Part shown: piece after piece, positions 34,801 through 47,740 of the stretch
Numbering within the stretch: the stretch's first letter is position 1
How the letters are laid out: every line of letters starts with the position of its first letter
Assembly (NCBI RefSeq): GCF_030272615.1
Contig: NC_081406.1
Location: 233,732,396 to 233,796,395, forward strand
Direction: 5' to 3'
Source of the DNA: Cryptomeria japonica
Taxonomy: Eukaryota; Streptophyta; Pinopsida; Cupressales; Cupressaceae
DNA: 64,000 bases
Notes under the pieces: model-generated
Told to the model about the DNA's origin: nothing
Seen by the model: only the letters and a program-made list of their open reading frames with translations
The model's database searches: none
Translations under genes and position numbers: made by a program

Positions 34801-37030
34801 TAATGCTTTCATGTTTGTAATGTATTTTGATAGGTTGTTTATGTTGTTTTAGGTTGTTATGAGTCATGTGTAGTGGTTTTGATCTCATTTTGGGCTTAAG
34901 AGATCAAATCTTGCATTTCAGGCTTTGAGTTGACAATTTTTGGCAAAAATGTGCAAAATTTCCAAAAAGGTTTTCTAATTATTTCCAAAGAATTGGAACA
35001 TGTTTTTTAGGTGGTTTTAGGCATGTCTAAGTTGATTAGACAAGTTGACAAGGTTAGATTGTCAAAAATGCCTTTTTGAGCAAGAAATATTGTCATTTGG
35101 CTCAAAAAGTTGTCAAAATTGTCAATTTTTGTGTTTTTCTTACAAAACATGGTTATGGAAGCTTCCAGTCTATACTGAGCTTGATAACCAACTTGGTATA
35201 CTATAAAAATACCTCTCTTTTCTTTGAAAAGGGTTGGTGATTGTTAAAACCAAAGTCTCTCTAATAAAATTAGAAAATAATGGCTTTATGATTGGTTTTT
35301 TGTATCTTTTAGTGAAATGGTCCGTATTGTACCTTTGGGAAAGTGTTCATGGTACTTGTGTATTTCTTTTTAGTTTATTGTGGCATTGGTTTCTTCAAAA
35401 AGTTTGATTTTACAAAATTATTTCTAAAACTGGGTGCTTACTGCCCTATCCAGGGTTTGAAGCTCCAAAATGACTCCACTTGACTAATCCATGCTTGGGA
35501 TCCCACAATATGGATTCAGTCAAGTTAGAATTCATGTATATACTATACATATGCTCTATTTTGTGCCAAGAGTGTGGTTGGAAGAAGAACTTGAGTGAAT
35601 ACTAGGCAAATATTGGTTATTTGGCTAGTAGCATGAACAAAAACTCAAGATTTGCACCCAAAAGCAATTTGGAGTGAACAAATGAATGAGGCAGAGGTCT
35701 GGACATGTGACCAAGGGTGTTGAAAATCATTTTGGTTTGTTAGAGTAGCTTGTTCCTTTTAAAAATATTCTCTATTTGTAAGCAAACAGTGAGTTCACTG
35801 TTTTTGCAACTATGTTTGTCAAAATGCCAAATGGAATGCTTCAAAAGCATTATCCAAGTCTTGTAACTCTAAAGGAAATTTAATAGGAAGATTGATTGTT
35901 GTTTTTCAGACCTCAGTGAGGTATATCTTTAGTACAAACTCCTTGATATGCAGGTCAAAAGAAGTGGCAGCAATAGATTGGTAAAAGGGCAGTTTTTGAC
36001 AATGAAAGTGTCAATTTTTTTCTACTTCCTCAAAGGTTTGCCAAGTGTTTGGAAAAATGAAAAAAGGAAAGGCATTGTATAGTGGTCTCTAGGCTGGGGT
36101 AGACCTACTTAGTTAGTGTTAGGCCTTGATACATCAAGGAGTTGGCAACACAAGCCTTACATCCTCAAAACCCTCATGAAACCCTATGCTTATGCCTAAA
36201 ATAGTGGACATTCACTAAACCAGGTCAAGGAAGCCTAAAACCACAAACATATCTTAGCCTAGACTTATTCCACACCATCGAAATCATCTCCCATGGTCAA
36301 GGAGCCCATCGTTGGGCAGGGTGAGCAAAACTAGGCCAATTAGGCCTCCACGGGCTAGTAGCCCTTTTTGTTGCATAACACACGTTTTTCTAGAACCCGA
36401 TTGCAAAGAGGAGTTTGGGGTTTTTGAGACTTGGTGTGAACTTTTTAAAATATTAAATCAAATGACCAATAGGACCTTGGAGAGTGCATGGCCTCAGTTG
36501 GAGTTTTGACCCTTGGTTGTTGAGTTGAGTAGGCTAAGGCTATGGGCCTTCAACTAAATTGTGAACATCTAAACTTGAACAAAACTTTTCTACCCCTACA
36601 TGTACATGTAAAAGACTCCTAAAGAACTTTGAAATAGAGGATTGAATGCCAAAGAATAGAGATTGAGGGTGTGTAGATGGATGGAGTGAGCAATTTGAGT
36701 AGATTTGGAGCATGGGTGTGAGCCAACACCAATAGGGGAGTTTGTTAGTGAAGACTTAGAGAGAGACCTATCAAGTAGGACTAAACTAGATGTTTGCAAA
36801 CATAAGGAGCAGACACAAACTATACATCTTATTTCCTTTTATGGCCTATTGAGAAAATTGGCCTTTTGAGCACTTTCCTAGCAATCTCCCTATCAATATT
36901 GCAAGCCCATATCCTCCACTGCTTCTCTATCCTCAAATGTCAGCTCTACTCACAACCCTCGAGTCGAAGGGAATCTCTCTCATGACTCCAACATAAGTAG
37001 GTCCTCCTGTAGTCAAGCAAATCAATTGTG
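34801..37030. other. Unassigned stretch in element A
   Basis: 2.2 kb with no convincing gene on either strand. About 34801-36835 has a different texture from its surroundings, with a TATA-like ACTATAAAAATACC near 35200 and a small perfect inverted repeat TTGACA...TGTCAA near 35996-36014. It may be a separate insertion or a solo LTR, but I could not find matching ends or a target duplication. No function assigned. Confidence 0.4.
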
Positions 37031-37035
37031 TCAAT

Positions 37036-37255
37036 CCTAGTAGTACTCCCTATTCATCACAAAGTACTGATTTTTATCCTAGTGCTTATATCTATCATAT
37101 GACACTCTATCCTAGTGGTACTCCATGTTCATCACAAAGTGCTTCTTTTTATCCTAGTGCTTATATCTATCATATGACACTCTATCCTAGTGGTATTCCC
37201 CATTCATCAAAAAGTGTTGCTTTTATCCTATCTTTTAGGGCACCTACTTGAGTGT
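37036..37255 (+). repeat. 75-bp tandem repeat, about 2.5 copies
   Basis: CCTAGTAGTACTCC-like starts at 37036, 37111 and 37186 give an exact 75-bp period, with only a few substitutions between the first two units. Both strands are stop-rich, so it is not obviously coding. Confidence 0.8.
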
Positions 37256-37264
37256 ATCCTCTTC

Positions 37265-37595
37265 AGTAGCTTATCCAATTGACAACGTATGTTTTATCAC
37301 ATAATTGTCAATTTCAGCCTTATCTAATTGGCATTGTATGTTTATCACAGAATTGTCAATTTCTTTGGTTCTCCCTGTTCATCACAAAGTGCCTTGTTCT
37401 ATCCTATCCCAGGGCCTCTACTTGAGTCTATCCTCTTGAGTAGTTTCCTGATTGGCAACGTATGTTCTATCACAAAATTGTCAATCCTAGCCCTATTTGT
37501 TACCCTAGTCTTCCCTAGAGGACCTTCTTGAGTGTATCCTCTCAGTAGCTTATCCAATTGACAGCACATATTTATCACAAAACTGCCAATTTGAC
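37265..37595 (+). repeat. Dispersed ~40-bp repeat with inverted-repeat ends
   Basis: At least four degenerate copies of CAATTGACAACGTATGTT...TATCACA followed by AATTGTCAAT (near 37273, 37325, 37450 and 37553). Each unit starts with ATTGACA or ATTGGCA and ends TGTCAAT, so it can fold back on itself. Confidence 0.65.
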
Positions 37596-37599
37596 CTTG

Positions 37600-37920
37600 A
37601 AGACATAAATGCACATTCATGACACAAATGCACTTTCATACTTCACAGGCATTTCTACATTTCACAGACATGCCTGGATTACACAAACATGCCTCTGTTC
37701 TATACAGACGTCCCTACCCTGCATAAATGCGCCTGCATTTCGCAAATGTGCTCGCATTTGGACATTTTTTCAATCATAGACATGGCTGCACTTGACACAG
37801 ACGCACCTGGCACCAACACAGATGTGCCTTCCCATCTTTTGACCCGCTTGGCATTTTTTAGACATACCTAATGCACATTTATTGACCTACCTAGCATGCA
37901 TTTATGACAACAATTAATGC
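37600..37920 (+). repeat. Degenerate ~20-bp tandem array
   Basis: A run of loose copies of ACACAAATGCGCCTGCATTT-like text alternating 'cacaga' or 'cacaaa' with 'tgc(a/g)cctgcatt'. Old minisatellite character, no coding signal. Confidence 0.6.
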
Positions 37921-38330
37921 AACAAGGTACAAGGAGGTTTTGTGGTACTCACTGGTTCTCATACATCTGCTGACCTCTAATATCGGCAAATGCGATCGAA
38001 TCTGTGCACCAATGCCATCACTACTGACTGCTCACTTCTCTCTCTGCACTCTGATCTCTTAGGTGTCTAGATGACAATGAGGATGTTTTCCCTCATAGTA
38101 TATCTTATAGACTACCCTAGCCCTCATTTCCCAAGTCAGTCTTCTTTATCCCGTAACTCTATCACTCTATCCTATCTTGTCAGGCCTTTCTAGCCTTTCT
38201 TTCTTATCGAGAGATTGTCTACAACATTTTCATCCAATCTCTCGAGGGGACATATCATTCCCATCTTGGGGAAACTTTGTATCATTTCATCTTATCTTCT
38301 TTGAAACAACACGACAAGATGCATTGTCTC

Positions 38331-38344
38331 AAAGAGGGGCAAAA
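38331..38344 (+). promoter_or_regulatory. Element A polypurine tract
   Basis: AAAGAGGGGCAAAA directly before the 3' LTR start TGTAGACACC. This is the expected plus-strand priming site. Confidence 0.8.
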
Positions 38345-39087
38345 TGTAGACACCTAAAATTGTCCTGTCTAATTAAATAAATATTTTTATTTATTTAATT
38401 ATTTTAGCCTAATTCTTATATTAATTAAATAAATCTTTATTTATTTAATTAATTCATCTATCCTCTTCTAGCCTTATTTCTCATTTGAATAAATACTTTT
38501 ACTTATTTAATTGATCCCACTTTTTCTATTAATTAAATAAATCTTTATTTATTTAATTAATTCATTAACCTTTTCTACCTATGACACATGTCATTCATCT
38601 CTTAATTCCTACACTACCTACCCTCTTATTATTTTCTTATTTCTTTTACCTACCCTCTAATCTTAGCCAACCATTTATCTTTTACACCTCTCAATCTTAT
38701 CCCTCCATTTCCTACAATGTCTTCTATATAAGGAGATTCTTCTTTCATTATCAACCCTCAACTACTAGCACTTCCAAGCATTCTAGCATTCAAACTTTCA
38801 TATGCAATCAAGCCTACTTGCAACCATATTTCCATTCTTTGTTGACCTCTTGTGCACACATAAAATCTGAAATCAAATATATCAAGCAAGATCAACGGAG
38901 ATAGGAAGAATGGAGATCCAAACCCTATTGGACATGTGATGGTATAATCTTTATGATTTGTTGATTTATATTGTCTTAGGTAATCTTCATATGTTATGGT
39001 GGATCTTTGTTGTTGTTAGGCTATGGTTTTGTGGTTGAATCTATTTTAGTGTTTCAATATTGTTGTTTCCATTTTCACCATAAACAA
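38345..39087 (+). repeat. Element A 3' LTR, complete (743 bp)
   Basis: TGTAGACACC...ATAAACA. The first 220 bp hold repeated (A)TTAATTAAATAAAT blocks forming AT-rich palindromes. TATA box at 38725-38732. The last 520 bp match the window start. ACTGC after it would be the right target duplication; the left one is outside the window. Confidence 0.9.
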
Positions 39088-39420
39088 CTGCTAATTTCAA
39101 GGTTTGAAGAACTGAGGAAGTTTGTTTTCCTAGTAATTTTTTAAAAATAAACTATTTCTATAGGGTGTATTGACTTATACCTATTGATCCATGAAATTGT
39201 GCAGGATCCTCATCAAAGGGGTTTAGGTTTCTACATATGTAATTCAATTATATTATGTTAGCTAAAAATTACATGATACATATACTAAAAATTACATAGT
39301 ACACAACATCAATAATATGCAATCATCATAATCATTGTACATTTTTTTATTTCTTACCTTTACTTTATGTAGACTGTACAGGATCCTCAACTAAAGAGTT
39401 GATGATTTCTATAGTCAATT
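39088..39420. other. Flank between element A and element C
   Basis: 333 bp, AT-rich, no gene. CAGGATCCTCA occurs twice (near 39203 and 39380) in related contexts. It continues across element C into 47168 onward, so C was inserted into it. It may belong to the CACTA element whose transposase lies to the right. Confidence 0.5.
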
Positions 39421-40958
39421 TGATAGTTCTGATACTTAATGTAAGTACATATCCAATAGCCAACAAGATGAGAGGGGGGGGTGAATCATACAAATTTAAT
39501 CTTCCATAAAAACATCAGATTCAACCTCGGTAACATATACTTCAATAATATAACCCAAACTATTAAACATGCAAAATCAAAAGCATATAAACATCATAAA
39601 TGTCATAACACCAGATTTAATGTGGAAACCCAAATAGGGAAAAACCACTGTGGGATTTCAGACCCATTAAGAAATATACTTTTCTAGAGTATGCTCGGTT
39701 AAAAGCAAATCCTATTAAAGATTACAAACACATTGCGAGATGTGGCCCGGTTAAGGGATTTCCCTCAGATCTGTTAGGGTCTTCACCTTGTTAAAGGATT
39801 TCAAACACTCAATCAAAATGTCACCTTGCTAGAGGGTTTTACAAATAAGACTGTTAAGTCCACTTAGTTAAGAGATTTTCTATCACTTCACAAAATAACA
39901 ATAATAAAAATCTATCCGCAACTTCACATCTAAAATGCTAAAGCAGATTCTTATTTGCTCAATACAATCTAGACATAGAACTAATCTTGTCCATCTATTG
40001 GGCTTCTATACTCTATTATTTAAATAGGTCTTCAAGCTTCTATGCTCGGTAATCACTCTGTAGCATCCTTGTGCATACATTTTCCCGCATACATTGTTTA
40101 TCAATAGTTCCCTATTTATAAACAATTCACCAACTGCTTAATCTCCTTGATCACATTTCCCATGATCAATCATAGCCATCAGATTTTCAAATTTTGACCA
40201 AGTTCAATGTATTCTTTGATTTGAAAATGTTTTACCCTGCCTTGGAACTTGCATACATTTCTTGGAACTTGTGCTAGGGTATTGCGGTTCAATCTGAGTT
40301 GTAGATCTTCATGCTGATTTTCCGTTGCCATAGATTCATTAACAAACTTCCTGCACGACATACCAATCATTTAATCAGTTCCAGCTCATCAGCTTCCTTC
40401 ATTAAATAACGCATGTAACCATTTAATGTATTCTGTTACAGCTCAGTTACAGCTTGGTTACAACTCAGTAATAACTCAGTGAATACTAAACAACACTCGG
40501 TAGACATTCTGCCTTCATTAATCTATAGCAATAACCTTAGGGTTTACCGACTAGGTTCCTTAGGGTTTACCGACTAGGTTCTTTGCTCGGTAACATAGTA
40601 TAGTATTAACCTTACAATTTACAACATATGTATGATGTTAAAACAATCTAAACATCATGATCTCATCATTGTCTGACTCGGTAATAGTTGCCCATTGAAT
40701 ACCTTATTCATCCCCTTTTTCATCATATTTTTTTTGTCTTTTACCGACATCTTTATACTCTTCAAATCATACTTCTCAAGATATGGCAACATCATACTGA
40801 ATTAGAAAATCAATTTCTTGACATCAATGACAAAATAATAATATCAAGATAGTAAACATCTTTAATTAGTTATATCCATAATCATCAACAACCTTCTCAA
40901 TATCCTTATTGAAATGCCAACAATCTCTCATTGTCTATTATAATGCCAAATGCCAACA
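39421..40958 (-). repeat. Element C 3' LTR (1,538 bp)
   Basis: Paired with 45652-47162. A by-eye sample of about 190 bp shows some 7% mismatch. It contains a G8 run at 39474-39481 and several CTCGGTA motifs. On the minus strand it starts TGTTGGCATTTGG. Confidence 0.85.
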
Positions 40959-40970
40959 ATCTCCCCCTTT
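40959..40970 (-). promoter_or_regulatory. Element C polypurine tract
   Basis: On the minus strand AAAGGGGGAGAT stands directly before the 3' LTR start TGTTGGCA. Element D has an almost identical tract and neighbouring sequence. Confidence 0.8.
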
Positions 40971-41402
40971 GGCATTGATGGCAAAACCAATTGATTTGAC
41001 CTTAAAAAGATTCAGATTGCTGTGATTCTGAAATGCTAAAATGCTCTCTTGCTGTCAACAGACTTCTCCCCCATACATTAGACTTCTCCTATTTTCTTCA
41101 ATCTTCTCCCCCTTTTTTCAATCTTCAGTTTTAGTCTTTTCAATCAGTCTTCTACCCCTTTGACAACAATGCCAAAAAGTAAAGAACTAAAACATAATTT
41201 CTTCTTGTATGAAGTGATTTCTTGCTGTTGTGTATCAACTGAGTCTCAGTCAGAGCATTTTGTCTTCAATTCTTGTTCCCTGTATTGTATCCTGCATTAT
41301 TTCCTACACACCTTTAGAAAACATCCTAAAGTGTGTAAATCAGCATCAACTCTTAAAAGATATTCGATAGAGTCATCGAATTGATGCTTTCACCGAACTT
41401 GG
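40971..41402 (-). other. Element C 3' untranslated region
   Basis: About 430 bp between the pol stop and the polypurine tract, T/C-rich on the plus strand. No supported gene. Confidence 0.6.
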
Positions 41403-44400
41403 TCAGTGAGTAGAAGATAGGGGTAGGACCCCTAACTTACTTCTGAGATATTCAAAATTGTCCCTTGGTAGTGGCTTGATATAGATATCTGCAATTTGTT
41501 CCTTTGTGTTAACATACTAAAACACCACTTTCTTCACTTGAGCTTCTTCTCTAAGATAATGATATTTGATAGAGATGTGCTTTGTCTTAGAGTGCATAAC
41601 AGGATTCTTTGAAATGATAATGACACTAGTATTGTCACAGAATATAGTTACTGGCTCGGTAACTTTCTCATTTATACCTTCCAATAGTTGTTTGATCCAT
41701 GCTATGTTGGTACAATTCAATGCTACAGCAACGTATTCAGCTTCTGCTATTGACTATGAAACACATCCTTGTTTCTTGCTAAGCCAACTCACTAGTCTTT
41801 CTCCTAAAAAGAAAGCTCCTCCACTTGTGCTTTTCCTGTCATCAATTTTGCCTGCCCAATCAGCATTAGTATAAACTTTTAAATCAAAATCATTTCCTTT
41901 CTCATATACTAAGCCATAATCCTTTGTGCCTTTCAAGTATCTAAAAATTCTTTTGATTGTTGTCATGTGTGTTTCCTTAGGATCTGCAGAGAATATTTTA
42001 ACTATACCTACTACATGTGCTATGTCTGGTCTGCTGTGAACAACATATTGTAGCTTTCCAATCATGGATTGGTAAAGTGTCTCATCAACAGATGCAGATT
42101 CATCATTCTTTGATAGTTTACAGTTGGTAGTCATAGGAGTACTTACTGGTTTTGAATCCTCCATTCCAAATTTCTTCAAGATTTCCTTTATATACTTGGA
42201 TTGAGTAATGAAAATCTTATTTTTCATTTGCAATATCTGTAAACCTATAAAATACTTTATCTCACCAATTAATGACATCTCAAATTCTTTGCTCATTTCA
42301 TTTCCAAAGTTCTTACATAGAGAGTCATTTCCATAAAATATAATATCATCAACAAATATGGCTGAGATCAGTATTCCATTTTCATCATTCTTCATGTACA
42401 TATTGTTATTCTCACTTATCCTTATAAAACCAATCTTAATCAAATAAGAGTGCAATCTTTCATACCATGCTCTAGGTGCTTGTTTCAGACCATATAATGC
42501 TTTGTTCAATTTACATACCTAATCTTTATTATTGTCTTCAACAAATCCTTCAGGTTGTTCAATAAAAACTTCTTCTTCTAATATTCCATTCAGAAATGCA
42601 GATTTGACATCTATTTGATATACCTTGAAGTTTTTGAAAGCAACATATGCCAACAATGTTCTTACTCCTTCAAGTCTAGCCACAAGTGCAAAAGTTTCAC
42701 CATAATCAATTCCTTCTTCTTGAGCATAACCTTTGCAAACTAGTCTTGCTTTATTTTGAATGACCTCACCTTTTTCATTTAGCTTGTTTTTGAAAATCCA
42801 CATTGTACCGATTACATTTTTGTCCTTTGGTCTTGGGATTAGTGTCCATGTGTCATTCTTCTTTATTTGATCAATCTCTTCTATCATATCATTTATCCAA
42901 TCTTCACTGTTAAATGCCTCTTTCACTATTCTAGGTTCAAATTCAGATATCAGACATGTGTTCTGTCTCAGTTTGTTCCTTGTCATCACTGGATCATCCT
43001 TATCTCCTATAATCTCACTTGGTGCATGATGTCTTCTGACATACTTGGCTAATACAAGCTCGGTAGGCTCTGTATGATCTTCTTCATCACTCAGTAACTG
43101 GATATTCTCTTCATTTTCTTCAACAGTTTTCTTGATAAAACTTGTCGGTTGAACATAGACAAATTCATCATAATCTTCTTGTTCTTTGGAATTTCCTTCA
43201 TCATTTCTTTCTGCAAATTCATCAATTTTCACATTTTCACTTTGTACTATTTTGTTAGATGATTTGATCAGACATTTAAATGCTTTGCTTTTAAAAGAAT
43301 AACCTAGAAATGTTCCTTCTTCACTTTTCTGATCAAACTTGCCATTTCTATCATCTTTGTGTACATAGCATCTACTTTCAAAGATTTTAAAATAACTTAC
43401 ATTAGGTTTCTTGTCATACCAAATTTCATATGGTGTCTTCAAAGTACCTTTCTTCAGTTGTACTCAGTTCAGGGTGTAAACTGCTATGCTTACTGCTTCT
43501 CTCCAAAATGTTTGTGGCACTTTCTTTTCAATCATTAGGGTTCTGGCACAATCCACAATAGATCTGTTTCTTCTCTCAGCTATTCCATTTTGCTATGGAG
43601 TTCTCAGTGTAGAGACTTGTCTTTTAATACCATGATCATTGCAGAATAAGTTGAACTCATCAGATGTGAACTCTCCTCCTCTATCTGATCTAAGACATTT
43701 CAGTTGTCTTCCTGTTTCATTTTCAACTCTTGCCTTGTACCATTTAAACATTTGAAAAGATTCTGATTTTTCTTTTAAAAACATATCTGACATCATCCTT
43801 GAATAGTCATCCACAAATAATATGAAATATTTATCACCATAATAACTTTGAACTTTCATAGGACCACAAAGATCAGTGTGCACAAGATCTAAAATTCCCT
43901 TAGAAGTGTAAGACTTACTTGTAAAGCTTGATCTTGTCATCTTACCCATCTGGCATCCTCGACACATAGCATTCTCAGGCTTTTCAAGACTCGGTAGACC
44001 TCTTACTGGTTGCTTCTTACTTATTTTGATCAGATTATCAAAATTTACATGACAAAACCTTTTATGCCATAACTAGGTATCATCTATCTTTGCATATAGA
44101 CACTTGTTCCGAGTTGAGTCAAGGTGAAATGTGTTACCTTTTGTTTGTGTCTCGGTAGCAGCTAACTTTCCATTCTTGTCATAAACTTTGACAATTCCTT
44201 TCTAAAATTCTATTTGGTAACCTATATTGTTTAGCTATGCTACACTCAACAAATTGTATTTTAAACCTTCAACCCAATAAACATCATTGCATCTTGCATT
44301 ATCAAGAAGTGTTATAGATCCTTTACCTTTCACTGGACATGGTGCATCATTACCAAATCTTACATAGCCTCCATCATAATCTTCTAACATAACAAACTTG

Positions 44401-45587
44401 TGTTTATCACCTGTCATATGATGTGAGCATCGACTATCTACGATCCAAGAATCATTAGTATTTATGTGAGATATTAGGGATTTTTCTTCATACCTTTCTT
44501 CATCTGATCCATCTTTGATAGCCACATAAACTACTTCCTCTGTATCAGTTTCATTTGATTTATCATCATTGGATTCCTCATCAGCTATTAAGCATGTCTT
44601 TCTATCTCTTCTTCTAAAGTCTCGATGTCCTCTATAATGATTGTCTTTCTGTGTGTCATCTTCGTAATCTCTCTTTTCAATAGATTCTTTGTTAGGATAG
44701 TTAGAAGCCATATGTCCTATCTTATCACAATTGAAACATTTCAAAGGTAGTTTTCCTTTATACTTACTTTTGCCTCTCGGTAACCTTCTGGCTAATAGTG
44801 CTTCAAACTCTTCTTGCTTTCTGATTTCCTCATATAGTTTGTGTACTTCTTCCATGTTCTTACGAAATCTTTCACTTGCTCCACTGTGATCTTCTTCAGA
44901 GTACTTATACTTTCTTTCATTGTAATCATTAGATTCATCAAGATGAAAAGAACTAAATGCAGATTCAACTTTATTTACCGAAGATCCATTGTTATCAAAG
45001 TTACTTAACTCAAATGCATGTAGCTTACCAATAGTAGCATCTAAAGAAACTGGCATATTAGGTACAAACCTCAATTCATTAATTGCAGAGACTCAGATTG
45101 CATAAGCTGGTAGAAGGGTTCTTAACAACTTACTTGTTATATCCTTTTCTTCAATAGTTCCACCTGCTCCTTTGATTTGATTAACAATCTTCTTTAGTCT
45201 TGTACTATACTGAGTTATGTTCTCACCTTCATTCATCCTCATAGATTCAAGTTGTCCTCTTAGACTATCTACTTGTGCTCTTTGAACATGTTCATCTCCT
45301 CCATATACTGATATGAGCTTATCCCACATAGCCTTTGCATCATTGCATCCTTCTAGATCATTAAACTTTGAGTCGGTCAATGCAGATGTTATTTCAATCA
45401 TTGCTTGGATATGTTCTTTCTTTGCCTTTATCTCTTCCATTGTCAATGGATAGCTGCTCAGTGTGACGAAATCATTCTCCAGATAATATACAACATATTC
45501 TCCAACTCCTGATAGGTGCAACTTCATCCTTTTCTGCCATGTAGAGAAACTTGACTTGTTCAGCTTCAGTGCATCCCTCTTATACAT
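41403..45587 (-). pseudogene. gag-pol: Element C gag-pol polyprotein, decayed
   Basis: Reads from ATG 45587 (MYKRDALKLNKSSFSTW) down to TGA 41403-41405, with stops near 45092, 44234, 43592, 42518 and 41753. Order: copia gag; zinc knuckle CFNCDKIGHMASNYP, whose last Cys is Tyr; protease IVDSRCSHHMTGD, where the catalytic Asp-Ser-Gly reads Asp-Ser-Arg; integrase HTDLCGP, RSDRGGEF and, after a stop, QNGIAERRN (three acidic residues present); [29 protein letters not shown] and FVDDIIFYGN; RNase H ADWAGKIDDRKSTSGGAFF, a stop, then TAEAEYVA and NPVMHSKTKHI. It would encode a full copia replication set. The stops and knuckle/protease changes make it defective. Confidence 0.9.
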
Positions 45588-45637
45588 CTTTGGATCTTTG
45601 CCTCAAGTACCTTTAAACTTTTCTTTCAGAGTCCAAA

Positions 45638-45649
45638 GCTCTGATACCA
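45638..45649 (-). promoter_or_regulatory. Element C primer-binding site (initiator Met-tRNA)
   Basis: Minus-strand TGGTATCAGAGC, two bases inside the 5' LTR, is the standard initiator-Met tRNA site of plant copia elements. Confidence 0.9.
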
Positions 45650-45651
45650 AT

Positions 45652-47162
45652 TCATAGTTCTGATACTTAATGTAAGTACATATCCAATAGTCAACAAGAT
45701 GAGAGGGGGGGTGAATCATACAAACTTAATTGTCCATAAAAACATCAGATTCAACCTCGGCAACATATACTTCAGTAATATAACCAAAACTACTAAACAT
45801 GCAAACTCAAAAGCATATAAACATCATAAACCTCATAACACTAGATTTAACGTGGAAACCCAAATAGGGAAAAACCACTGTGGGATTTCAGACCCACTAA
45901 GAAATATACTCTTCTAGAGTATGCTCGGTTAAAAGCAAATCCTATTAAAGATTACAAACACATTGCTAGATGTGACCTGGTTAAGGGATTTCCCTCAGAT
46001 CTGTTAGGATCTTCATGTTGTTAGAAGTGACCTTGTTAAAGGATTTCAAACACTCAATCAGAATGTCACCTTGCTAGAGGGTTTTACAAATAAGACTATT
46101 AAGTCCACTCAGTTAAGAGATTTTCTATCACTTCACAAAATAACAGTAATAAAAATCTATCTGCAACTACACATCTAAAATGCTAAAGCAAATTCTTATT
46201 TTCTCAATACAATCTAGACATAGAACTAATATTGTCCATCTGTTGGGCTTCTATACTCTGTTATTCAAATAGGTCTTCAAGCTTCTATGCTCGGTAATCA
46301 CTCTGTAGCATCCCTGTGCATACATTTGCTCACATATATTGTTTATCAATAGTTCCCTATTTATAAATAATTTTCCAACCGCTTAATCTCCTTGATCACA
46401 TTTCCCATGATCAATCATAGCCATCAGATATTCAAATTTTGACCAGGTTCAATGTATCCTTTGATCTGAAAATGTTTTACCTTGCCTTGGAACTTGTTCT
46501 AGGGTATTGCGGTTCAATCTGAGCTGTAGATCTTCATGCCAATTTTCTTTTGCCATAGATTCATTAACAAACGTCTTGCATGGCATACCGATCATTTAAT
46601 CAGTTCCAACTCATCAGCTTCCTTCATTAAATAATGCATGTAACCATTTAATGTATTCTGTTACAGCTCAGTTACAACTCAATAATAACTCAATAATAAC
46701 TCGATGAATACTAAACTTCACTCAGTAGACATTTTGACTTCATTAACCGATTGCGATAACCTTAGGGTTTACCAACTAGGTTCTTTGCTCGGTAACATAG
46801 TATAGTATTAACCTTACAATTTACAACATATGTATGATGTTAAAAAAATCTAAACATCATGATCTCATCATTGTCTGACTCGGTAATAGTTGCCCATTGA
46901 ATACCTTTTTCATCCCATTATTCATCATATTCTTTATGTGTCGTTTACCGACATCTTTATACTCTTCAAATCATACTTCTCAAGATGTGGCAAAATCATA
47001 TTGAATTAGAAAATCAATTTCTTGACATCAATGACAAAATAATAATATCAAGACAGTAAACATCCTTAATCAGTTATATCCATAATCATCAACAGCCTTC
47101 TCAATATCCTTATTGAAATGCCAACAATCTGCCATTATCTGTTATAATGCCAAATACCAACA
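45652..47162 (-). repeat. Element C 5' LTR (1,511 bp)
   Basis: Matches 39421-40958 with small indels. G7 run at 45705-45711. On the minus strand it starts TGTTGGTATTTGG. Flanked on its outer side by CAATT. Confidence 0.85.
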
Positions 47163-47576
47163 CAATTACCTATTTACACCAAGGGTGGCAGCATCACATA
47201 AAATATATACATGAAATCAACACCAACAATTGAGCATCATAAGCATTACATTTGTAATTTTATAAGTAATATATATATATATATATATCATGAGCATCAT
47301 AAGAATCACAGATGTATCATCGTATATGTAATTGAGCATCGTAGGCATCACATATGTATCATCATAAACATGTAATCTATCACATATGTATCATAAATCA
47401 CCATCCATCACATAGCTAATAGATAGTCCACATTCCATAAATAAACACAAAATTCTAAAAATGTCAAATGTATCATCATAAACATGTAATCCATCACATA
47501 GCTAATAAACAATCCAAATTCCATAAATAAACACAAAGTTTAAAAAATGTCATACATTTCATTCATGTCATTGATC
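47163..47576. other. AT-rich spacer with simple repeats
   Basis: Follows the right CAATT duplication of element C. It contains an (AT)n run at 47269-47288 and repeated 'catcataa', 'cacatatgtatcatc' and 'tccataaataaacacaaa' phrases, some present twice (about 47397-47460 and 47500-47540). No gene. Confidence 0.6.
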
Positions 47577-47591
47577 TTATTCTTCATCCAA

Positions 47592-47740
47592 CTCATCATC
47601 ATGACCATCATGATCATCATCACCATCATCATCATCATCACCATCATCATCATGATCATCATCCTCATCATCGTCGTCATCATCATCATCATCATCATCA
47701 TCACCATCATCACCATCACCCTCACCATCATCATCATCAA
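47592..47740 (-). repeat. Trinucleotide microsatellite (ATC/GAT)n
   Basis: About 150 bp of imperfect CAT/ATC repeats with occasional GTC and CTC. On the minus strand it would encode an almost pure Asp run following the CACTA transposase C-terminal domain. Confidence 0.85.

Larger units (their letters stand above)
1..39087 (+). mobile_element. Element A: Ty3-gypsy LTR retrotransposon, left end outside window
   Basis: The sequence at 1-519 matches 38568-39087, with about 23 mismatches by eye. The first copy is followed by a primer-site-like sequence and the second is preceded by a purine tract, so they are the 5' and 3' LTRs of one element. Between them lie a gag-protease frame, an integrase C-terminal remnant, an antisense plant-mobile-domain-like frame and the complete nested element B. 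The RT, RNase H and integrase core are missing. Without B the element would be about 15 kb. Tat-lineage gypsy elements are known to carry extra, sometimes antisense, frames between pol and the 3' LTR, and A fits that pattern. Lineage is inferred because no RT is present. Confidence 0.85.
39421..47162 (-). mobile_element. Element C: Ty1-copia LTR retrotransposon
   Basis: 7.7 kb on the minus strand, flanked by CAATT at 39416-39420 and 47163-47167. LTRs begin TGTTGG and end in TCA or TGA on the minus strand. It has a Met-tRNA primer site, a polypurine tract and one decayed gag-protease-integrase-RT-RNase H frame in copia order. RT text such as [19 protein letters not shown] suggests a SIRE-like branch, which is tentative. 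Confidence 0.9.
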
